This document shows positions 1-5,320 of a DNA stretch of 5,820 bases, piece by piece. A model generated the notes under the pieces. It made no database searches and was not told where the DNA came from. It saw only the letters and a list, made by a program, of their open reading frames with translations. The DNA lies in contig CANRXN010000075.1 of the NCBI GenBank assembly GCA_947643945.1, forward strand, positions 1 to 5,820. The letters run 5' to 3'. The position numbers and the translations under genes are program-made. This DNA comes from an uncultured Clostridium sp. (GTDB lineage Bacteria; Bacillota; Clostridia; TANB77; CAG-508). Position 1 is the stretch's first letter. Each line of letters begins with the position of its first letter.

Positions 1-275
1 AATAATTTTTCTAATTCATTATTTTCTTTTTCTAAAATAAATATTATTTTTATCTTTTCATTTATTAATTTTATTTTTTTTATTAATATCTCTAATTTAA
101 TTTCTCCTGGTATTTTTTCATTTATTATAATTAAATCAACATCACTTCTTTTTTCTAATATTTCTAAAATAGCTTCTTTGTATTGAATGTCTTTTCCAAT
201 TATTTTAAAGTTTTCTTCTTTTTTTAATTCTTCATTTAATTTTGGATTATTGATAGCAGTTATTATTTTTTTCAT
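1..275 (-). CDS. receiver-like small protein of a conjugation locus, N-terminal part (3' end cut by window edge)
   Basis: The 91 visible codons begin MKKIITAINNPKLNEEL and continue with alternating short strands and charged helices (FKIIGKDIQYKEAILEILE, DVDLIIINEKIPG, KIKIIFILEKE). This is the beta-alpha layout of a response-regulator receiver or CpaE/MinD-type N-terminal domain. The phosphorylatable-Asp region seems to be represented by DVDLIIINE, so phosphorylation is doubtful. The ATG at 273-275 is chosen because AAGGTGA stands 5-6 bases upstream, and because it lies inside the last codons of the VirB4 gene (29-base overlap), which points to translational coupling. I recall similar proteins beside VirB4-type ATPases in Gram-positive conjugative elements, often as the front of a longer ATPase; that is memory, not a search. 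The function is unknown and the gene runs off the left edge. It contains no CGG codon and no frame break. Confidence 0.72.
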   Translation of the reverse strand, partial: MKKIITAINNPKLNEELKKEENFKIIGKDIQYKEAILEILEKRSDVDLIIINEKIPGEIKLEILIKKIKLINEKIKIIFILEKENNELEKL

Positions 276-2081
276 TTTTATCACCTTCTAGTATTTCTTT
301 TTCCATATTAGAACATTCAATTTTAGTTAATATATGATTTTCTCCAACAAACATTAAACATTCTCCTCTTTTTAAAGATTTAATCTCTACTTTTTCTTTT
401 TCTGATAAATTAGCAAACTGGGATAGTATTTTTATATTTTCTTCTTCTAAAGCAAAAAATGTTTTTATACTAGAATTATTTAAAATACTTTTTCCATAAA
501 TTCCATCTTCTAAACTAAAAATGTCGCTAATATCTTGTGTTATGGCTACACTACTTCCTCCATATTTTCGAATGGTTTTAAATATTTTATAAATAAAACT
601 AGCTACCTCCTTATTAGAGGTTACTCCTATTAGTCTCCAAATCTCATCTAAGTAAATTGCTTTTTTTTCGTTTCGATTTTCTTTAATTTTGTCCCAAAAA
701 ATATCGGTAAATAAGTACATGCCATATTTCAAATTTTCTTCTCCTAAATCATAAACATCTGCAACAATTAAATCATTATTTAATTCGATATTTGTTTTTT
801 CATTAAAAAATCTCATGGAACCTTTTACAAATGGAATTAATTTTATTTGAAATTTTTTTGTTTTTTCATCTTTTTCTAATACTTGATATAAATCTTCTAA
901 AATAGGCATGTCTTCTGCTTCTTTAAATTCTTTTCCTAATATTTTTTCACTGTTTTTTTTATATAAACTGTCGTCATTAAATGTTATATTTTTGATTTCA
1001 TAGGTTTGGATTAATTTTTCTTCTATTAATGCTTTTTCTTCTTCATTTAATTCACCAAAAACAAGATTAAAAAATCCTATTAATTTTCCTATTTTGGTTG
1101 CTAAATATCCGGCTTTCTCCTTCTTCTAAGCTTTCTTTTCTAATATCTAAAATATTGATATAGGTATTAGAATTTGGTCCAATTTTTATTTGCGTTCCTT
1201 TTAAAGCTTTACTTAAATTGCTGTATTCTCGCTCTGGGTCTATAATATATTGTTTTATTCCTTGTAGTTTGTATCGTAAAATTAATAGTTTCGTATAAAA
1301 AGATTTTCCGGGCACCACTCGTTCCAAAAATACAAATATTAGCATTTTTATATTTATCTTGATTATATCGATCAATAAATACTAAAGAATTATTATAAAT
1401 ATTGGTTCCAATAAAAATTCCTTCGTCATCAAAAATAGTAGATGAAATAAATGGATAAGTAGCAACTAAACCAGATGTTAAAATATTTCTTTTTGCTACA
1501 CTTTTTATCGTTTCTGGATTTTCCATAAATGGCAAACAACTTCTAAAAGCTTCTTCTTGTCTAAAGTTTGCTCTTCTAGTTTGCATTCCTTTACTTTGGG
1601 TTATTCCTTCTATTTTATTTAAATAATATTCTAATTCTTTTTCCTTGGGTGCATATAATTCAATATAAATATATAAAAAATAAATGTCTTCATTATTTAC
1701 TTGAATTTCTTTTCTTATGTATTTAGCATCGTTGTAAGCAAATGCGGCAATATCCATGTCTTGCCTATTTGGACTACTTTCTTTTAATTCTACTCCAACA
1801 TTTCCAATATGATAAGTTAAATCTTTTATGGTTTTATAGCTGTCTTGTTTTTCGTAAAAAATTGAAATATTCATATTAATATTGGTTTCAATTAATGTTT
1901 TTAGTAAGATATCTGTTTGTTCTCTGTAATAATTTATAACTATTAATCCTGCATAATATAAATTATCAATTTCTATGTATTTTGGATTTTCTAAATTAAT
2001 ATATGCTGGTGCAATTTGGTCTTTATCTCCAATCCCTCCATAAATAAATTCTAATTTTTTTGTGTCTTTTTTCTTAATAAT
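247..2081 (-). CDS. virB4: VirB4/TrsE-family conjugation ATPase, 610 aa if two +1 frameshifts at CGG are allowed
   Basis: This is the type IV secretion/conjugation ATPase that energises DNA or protein transfer at the inner face of the membrane. Taken together the three frames give a full-length, colinear VirB4 of about 610 residues, normal for the Gram-positive TrsE group. The N-terminal domain has FIYGGIGDKDQIAPAYIN. Walker A is GTSGA+GKSF around residues 253-260, followed by YIIDPEREYSNL. Walker B is AIYLDEIW (about 474-481) and the late ATPase motif is AITQDISDIF (about 512-521). The frame breaks at in-frame CGG codons 1308-1310 and 1109-1111; reading CGGA as Gly restores GAGKS and ESGYLATK. 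The length from 2081 to 247 is 1835 bases, exactly two more than a multiple of three. No ATG fits the N-terminus: an AGGAGG stands 6-9 bases before two ATT codons (2079-2081, 2076-2078), so an AUU start is inferred. The last bases of the TraC-like gene overlap the start, indicating one operon. Alternatives are a pseudogene or assembly indels. Confidence 0.85.
1108..1111 (-). other. +1 frameshift site CGGA in the VirB4 middle region
   Basis: After the first shift the frame reads GAA AGC CGG ATA and would end at a stop near 1067. Skipping one base gives AGC (C)GGA TAT TTA GCA, i.e. ESGYLATKIGKL, which joins smoothly to the rest of VirB4. The CGG lies exactly in frame, 65 codons after the first site. 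Deleting the A before GCC instead would give EAGY, so the exact base is less certain here than in Walker A, but an in-frame CGG is again at the break. Confidence 0.78.
1307..1310 (-). other. +1 frameshift site CGGA in the VirB4 Walker A motif
   Basis: On the coding strand the frame from upstream reads GGT GCC CGG AAA. Without a shift it would give GAR-KIF and run on to a stop near 1209. Skipping one base gives GGT GCC (C)GGA AAA TCT, that is GAGKS, the nucleotide-binding loop required by every ATPase of this family. The P-site codon is GCC, the zero-frame A-site codon is CGG and the +1 codon is GGA (Gly, residue 258). The position of the extra base is fixed to the GCCCGG run by the conserved motif. 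Confidence 0.85.
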
Positions 2082-2679
2082 TATTCTCCTCCTCTTTTCT
2101 ATTTTTTAAATTCATTTCTTTTCTAGTATTAAAAAATGAATTTAATATTTTTAATATTTCTTCTTTTTCGGTAATTTCGAAAACGGAATTTCCACATCGA
2201 GATAAACATTCTTTTATTTTAAAATATTTTTCTTTTAAATCGTTTTTTATTATTTCAAAAGATTCATTATATTCTTGCTCTTTAGAAATTTTTTTTGAAA
2301 TAATAATATAAAAATTTTTTGAAGATGATTTTTTATTTGAATTAATTTGATTAATATATTCAATATAATTTTCAGCTATTTTTTCTAAGTATTTATTTTC
2401 TTTTTTTTGAATATTTTCTTGAATTTTAAAAATATTTTTTTCTAAATTTTCTTTACTACTTTGAATTAAAATTTGAATATCAAAATTGCATGTTTTTTAA
2501 TATATTTTATAAGAATTTAAAATGGCTTGTTTTTCTAAATCGGATTTTAAATTATAGTTAATGGGAATTACTTTTAGTATTTTTATATAAGCTTGCTTGG
2601 TTCGTATCATTCCGTTTTCTAATATCTCTTCTAGTGGTATCCAGCTCTGGGTCGTTTCTTGCTTTTTTATTTTTTTCAC
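2074..2679 (-). pseudogene. TraC-like conjugation protein gene interrupted by an in-frame TAA
   Basis: A single frame, about 200 codons long, runs from the promoter-proximal Shine-Dalgarno to TAA at 2074-2076, with one TAA at 2497-2499. Before the stop it reads IPLEEILENGMIRTKQAYIKI and ends NSYKIY. After the stop, in the same frame, it continues KTCNFDIQILIQSSKENLEK, a lysine/glutamate-rich helical stretch, SKNFYIIIS, KIKECLSRCGNSVFEI and NSFFNTRKEMNL. This looks like the small TraC-like or VirB4-N-terminal-like cytoplasmic protein that often precedes VirB4 in Gram-positive conjugation operons; the family name is my recognition, unsearched. TAA probably replaces a TTA leucine by one base change. 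The start is unclear: GTG 2677-2679 lies inside the AAGGAGGTG itself, whereas an ATA at 2668-2670 sits at the ideal 8-base spacing. The 3' end overlaps the VirB4 start and carries its ribosome binding site. It may be a true pseudogene, a readthrough gene or a base error. Confidence 0.68.
2086..2094 (-). promoter_or_regulatory. Shine-Dalgarno for VirB4 with no AUG behind it
   Basis: GAGGAGGAG lies in the last codons of the TraC-like gene. Six bases behind GGAGG is ATT (2079-2081), and nine bases behind is a second ATT that touches the upstream TAA. The VirB4 reading frame contains no ATG, GTG or TTG near this site; the next ATG is at 1872-1874, inside the conserved domain. An AUU start, as in infC, is the best fit. 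Confidence 0.6.
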
Positions 2680-2685
2680 CTCCTT
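2677..2685 (-). promoter_or_regulatory. Shine-Dalgarno AAGGAGGTG of the conjugation operon
   Basis: This is a nine-base match to the 16S rRNA tail. The GTG within it cannot be efficiently used as the start by the same ribosome contact. The in-frame codon at normal distance (8 bases) is ATA at 2668-2670. Confidence 0.65.
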
Positions 2686-2702
2686 GATTTTTTATTTCTA
2701 CT

Positions 2703-2731
2703 ATTTTACATTATTTTACAAAGTTTGTCAA
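2703..2731 (-). promoter_or_regulatory. sigma-A-type promoter of the TraC-like/virB4 operon
   Basis: On the minus strand a perfect -35 TTGACA (2726-2731) is followed after exactly 17 bases by TAAAAT (2703-2708), one base from consensus. Transcription would begin near 2696 and leave only about 10 untranslated bases before the Shine-Dalgarno at 2685. Confidence 0.82.
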
Positions 2732-2742
2732 GAAAAACTTTT

Positions 2743-2757
2743 CGACAAAAAACGACA
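2743..2757 (-). repeat. tandem TGTCG half-sites upstream of the -35 box
   Basis: TGTCG occurs twice, with starts ten bases apart (one helical turn), at 2753-2757 and 2743-2747, about 12 bases upstream of the -35 box. The spacing would place a regulator on one face of the DNA. The repeats are short and the region is AT-rich, so an operator is only a suggestion. Confidence 0.3.
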
Positions 2758-2758
2758 A

Positions 2759-2894
2759 TGCTTTTTTTGCTATTTAGTATTTTTTAATTTATTTTTTTAT
2801 TAATAAAAAAACGAGCCTAAAATTTTCTATCAAAATAGAAAAAAAATTATCAATTATTAACAATTAATATTCGAATAATAAAAAAAAAATTGTT
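2759..2894. other. gene-free AT-rich spacer with one small palindrome
   Basis: The spacer consists of A and T runs without a supportable reading frame. The only clear structure is an 8-base inverted repeat, TTTTCTAT (2823-2830) and ATAGAAAA (2835-2842), with a 4-base loop. It lacks a following T run on the plus strand and has only four Ts on the minus strand, so it is not a convincing terminator. It lies between the divergent conjugation promoter and the proposed RNA promoter. Confidence 0.4.
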
Positions 2895-2900
2895 TATAAT
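2895..2900 (+). promoter_or_regulatory. possible -10 box of the plus-strand RNA
   Basis: TATAAT is a perfect -10 hexamer, followed by purine-rich DNA with a likely start around 2907-2911. No good -35 is visible; the best-placed hexamer, TCGAAT at 2871-2876 with an 18-base spacer, is a poor match. In DNA this AT-rich a chance hexamer is quite possible. Its value comes from standing just before a structured, terminated stretch. Confidence 0.4.
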
Positions 2901-2906
2901 AAAATT

Positions 2907-3337
2907 ATAAGGTTAATAATAGTTGAGCCAAGAGTAGACTTAGATTTTTTATTAGTTTATTTTTATTCGGGCAAAGATATATTATGGTGTAACTATTATA
3001 TCATAATATGTCGGCGATAAGAGTAAATTATTTGTTGGCAGGCTATATTTATAAAAAATATGGTCAAAAAATAGGTAATTTATTCGAGCTAAGATTATTT
3101 TTATATCTAGTGTATGTTTTTTACGAAGTGGTTATTAGTAGTCCTTTTAGGATGAATATAGTTACTTGTGGTGTACTAATAGTCGAGCGACTGATTAATA
3201 TATGTGGTATGGGGCTTATTTATATAGTAATATATATTAGGTTTAAATATTAGATATATTAGTTTTAGCGTAAGATTATTATTAGCTTTATTGATTAATG
3301 GCAGGCAAGTTTTTTAACTTGTCTGCCATTAAATTTT
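2907..3337 (+). ncRNA. proposed structured noncoding RNA, about 430 nt, class not recognised
   Basis: This stretch between convergent gyrB and the divergent conjugation operon has no credible gene, but has four marks of a structured RNA read on the plus strand. (1) Hairpins: 2976-2988 with 3000-3012 (13 pairs), 3041-3050 with 3056-3065 (10 pairs, loop ATAAA), 3141-3145 with 3149-3153 (5 pairs), and 3177-3184 with 3189-3197 (8 pairs, loop GAGC, one bulged G). (2) The two longest each include two G-U pairs, which would be A-C mismatches on the minus strand, so the strand is set. (3) G exceeds C strongly (11 to 5 in 3001-3060, 14 to 4 in 3181-3240), unlike the flanks. (4) It ends in a strong terminator and begins just after TATAAT. 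TGGCAGGC occurs twice (3036-3043, 3299-3306). I see no tmRNA, RNase P or 6S RNA hallmarks. The 5' end is approximate and the function is unknown. Confidence 0.55.
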
Positions 3338-3340
3338 TTT
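3295..3340 (+). terminator. rho-independent terminator, plus-strand sense
   Basis: The stem 3297-3311 pairs with 3316-3330 (15 pairs including one G-U at 3305/3322, extendable by two A-T pairs), with a TTTT loop. It is followed by T7 at 3334-3340. On the minus strand the same hairpin is not followed by a T run, so it primarily ends a rightward transcript, although it may also slow leftward transcription leaving gyrB, whose stop codon is at 3342-3344. Confidence 0.85.
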
Positions 3341-3341
3341 A

Positions 3342-5272
3342 TTAGATATCCAAATTCTTTACATATTTAGCATTGGCTTGAATGAATTGTCTTCTTGGCT
3401 CTACTTCATCTCCCATAAGTAAAGTAAAAATTTCGTCTGCTTTTATGGCATCATCCATTGTAACTTTTACTAATGTTCTGGTTTCTGGATTCATAGTTGT
3501 TTCCCACAATTGTTCTGGGTTCATTTCTCCTAAACCTTTATATCTTTGAAGACCGAAGTTGCTCTCTTGCAATTCCTTTTTCCTCTAATTCTTTGTACGC
3601 TACTTCCAAATCTTCATCTGTATAACAATATTTGTCTTCCATTCCTTTTTTAGATAACTTGTATAGTGGTGGTTGTGCTAAATATACGTTTCCATTTTCT
3701 ATTAAAGGTCTCATATAACGGAAGAAAAAAGTTAGTAATAAAGTTCTTATGTGAGCACCATCAACATCAGCATCTGCCATGATAATTACTTTTCCATATC
3801 TTATTTTAGTAACGTCAAAGTCACTTCCAATTCCTGCTCCAACAGCTAAAATTACTGGATTTAACTTATCATTTCCATAGATTTTATCAGCTCTTGATTT
3901 TTCTACATTTAACATTTTTCCCCACAATGGTAAAATCGCTTGGAATTTTCTATCTCTTCCTTGTTTTGCACTACCTCCTGCAGAGTCTCCCTCTACAATA
4001 TAAACTTCGCATTCGTCTGGATTTTTACTACTACAATCTGCTAATTTTCCTGGCAAGGTTGAAGTTTCTAATGAACTCTTCTTTCTTGCTAACTCTCTTG
4101 CTTTCCTTGCTGCTTCTCTTGCTCTTGACGCACTAATACATTTTTCTAAAACAGATTTTGCCACTTGAGGATTTTCTTCTAAAAAGGCTGATAAAGCTTC
4201 ATTTACCATACTTTGTACAACCCCTGTAACTTCACTGTTTCCTAATTTCGTTTTGGTTTGTCCTTCAAATTGTGGTTCTTTTACTTTTACTGACACAACA
4301 GCAGTAATACCTTCTCTTATGTCTTCTCCTTGTAGGTTTGGATCTTTATCTTTTAAAATATTATGACCTCTTGCATAATCATTAAATACTTTAGTAAGTG
4401 ATCTTTTAAATCCTTCTAAGTGGGTTCCACCTTCGATGGTATTGATGTTATTTACAAAAGTATAAATATTTTCGCTATAACTAGATGTATATTGAATCGC
4501 TATTTCTACTGGTACTTCTCCATTTTTTTCAATATAAATAGGAGCTTTATGCAATTTTTCTTTATTTTTATTTAAAAATTCTACAAAAGAAATTAATCCA
4601 CCTTCAAAACAAAAATCAGCTTTTCTTGGTGTTTCCTCTCTTTGGTCCTGAATTGTAATTTTTAGCCCTTTGGTTAAAAAAGCAATTTCTCTAAATCTTT
4701 TTTCTAACACTTCATACTCATAATCTGTTGTCTCAAAAATCGTATCATCTGCTAAAAATCTAACCTTTGTTCCTGTTCCTTCTGCTGATCCTATTTTTTC
4801 TAATGCTTGAATGGTTTTTCCTTTTTCAAATTTCATTTGATATAAATTGCCATCTCTTTTTATGGTTACTTCGGTCCAAGTAGATAGTGCATTTACAACA
4901 GAAGCACCTACTCCGTGAAGTCCACCAGACACTTTATACCCACTGTCTCCTCCAAATTTTCCACCAGCATGAAGTACCGTATACACTGTTTCTGCTGTAG
5001 AAATTCCGGTTTTTGGATGAATTTCAACAGGAATTCCCCTTCCATTATCCTCTACACTAATAATATTTCCTGGTTCTATTACAACATTAATTTCTTTACA
5101 ATAACCAGCTAAAGCTTCATCAACACCATTATCTACAATTTCATAAACCAAATGATGTAGTCCTCTAACTGAGGTACTTCCTATATACATGCCGTGGTCT
5201 TTTTCTTACAGCTTCTAGCCCTTCTAGTACCTGGATTTGATCAGCACCATATTCGTGTTCAAACTTTTCCAT
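3342..5272 (-). CDS. gyrB: DNA gyrase subunit B, 642 aa if two +1 frameshifts at CGG are allowed
   Basis: GyrB is the ATPase and TOPRIM subunit of the A2B2 enzyme that introduces negative supercoils. With residue numbers counted through both shifts, the GHKL ATPase shows EIVDN (44-48), DNGRGIP (75-81) and GGLHGVG (116-122). The transducer lysine loop is QTKTKLGN (338-345). The TOPRIM metal site is EGDSAGG (427-433) plus DADVDG (500-505), and the C-terminal tail has LQRYKGLGEM and ends NAKYVKNLDI. The start ATG 5270-5272 gives MEKFEHEYGADQIQVLEGLEA, with a perfect AAAGGAGG eight bases upstream. The frame breaks at CGG 5192-5194 (residue 27) and CGG 3553-3555 (residue 573). Reading each CGGN as one glycine gives RKRPGMYIGS and REQLGLQRYKG. 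The total of 1931 bases is two more than a multiple of three, as predicted. Unshifted reading ends within ten codons in either case. The gene is 48 bases after recF, and no gyrA follows in the window. An essential gene cannot plausibly be a pseudogene. Confidence 0.96.
3552..3555 (-). other. +1 frameshift site CGGT near the GyrB C-terminus
   Basis: The zero frame reads GAG CAA CTT CGG TCT and meets TAA five codons later (3538-3540), losing the conserved C-terminal tail. Skipping one base gives CTT (C)GGT CTT CAA AGA, that is L-G-L-Q-R-Y-K, and continues in frame to the natural end of GyrB. The P-site codon is CTT and the +1 codon is GGT (Gly, residue 573). Confidence 0.85.
5191..5194 (-). other. 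+1 frameshift site CGGC near the GyrB N-terminus
   Basis: The zero frame from the well-supported ATG reads AGA CCA CGG CAT GTA and stops within ten codons. Skipping one base gives CCA (C)GGC ATG TAT ATA, restoring RPGMYIG, among the most conserved GyrB segments. The ATG at 5188-5190, the first in the downstream frame, is therefore an internal methionine (residue 28), not a start, and has no Shine-Dalgarno. Confidence 0.88.
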
Positions 5273-5280
5273 TTGTATTT

Positions 5281-5288
5281 CCTCCTTT
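5281..5288 (-). promoter_or_regulatory. Shine-Dalgarno of gyrB
   Basis: AAAGGAGG stands eight bases before the ATG at 5270-5272. It fixes the gyrB start upstream of the first frame break and shows that residues 1-26 are really translated as part of GyrB. Confidence 0.9.
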
Positions 5289-5319
5289 AGGGATTTGAGG
5301 GACGTTCCTTAAAATCCCT
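5289..5319 (-). promoter_or_regulatory. recF-gyrB intergenic mRNA hairpin abutting the gyrB ribosome binding site
   Basis: In the mRNA sense AGGGATTT (5312-5319) pairs perfectly with AAATCCCT (5289-5296). Between them is a second small stem, GGA with TCC around an ACG loop. The hairpin begins just after the recF stop and ends immediately before AAAGGAGG. There is no following U run, so it is not a terminator. It could protect a processed gyrB mRNA or affect ribosome access; that part is inference. Confidence 0.5.
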
Positions 5320-5320
5320 T

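Noticed and set aside
2597..2803. 68-codon plus-strand reading frame
   Set aside because: It lies opposite the TraC-like gene, its Shine-Dalgarno and its promoter, and encodes only Phe/Tyr-rich antisense sequence.
2823..2842. Inverted repeat TTTTCTAT/ATAGAAAA as a terminator
   Set aside because: The stem contains only one G-C pair, and neither strand has a proper T run after it.
3008..3253. 81-codon plus-strand reading frame
   Set aside because: It has no Shine-Dalgarno, no familiar motif and a hydrophobic composition expected from AT-rich DNA, and it lies across hairpins of the proposed RNA. It could not be supported as a gene.
2907..3337. tmRNA, RNase P RNA or 6S RNA as identity of the plus-strand RNA
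   Set aside because: I could not find the tRNA-like CCA end of tmRNA, the conserved GAAAGUCC-type core of RNase P, or a 6S-like long interrupted rod. The class is left open.
3894..4136. 80-codon plus-strand reading frame within gyrB
   Set aside because: It is antisense to the TOPRIM-encoding part of gyrB. Its leucine runs are the reverse complement of Lys/Glu/Ala codons.
4915..5112. 65-codon plus-strand reading frame within gyrB
   Set aside because: It is antisense to the conserved GHKL ATPase domain and has no ribosome binding site.
1108..5194. Explaining the frame breaks as random sequencing errors or pseudogene decay
   Set aside because: Random indels would not fall four out of four times on an in-frame CGG before a conserved glycine and always be a surplus single base, and gyrB is essential. 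A systematic C-insertion artefact before GG is not excluded, but the four out-of-frame CGG sites in the same genes show no insertion.
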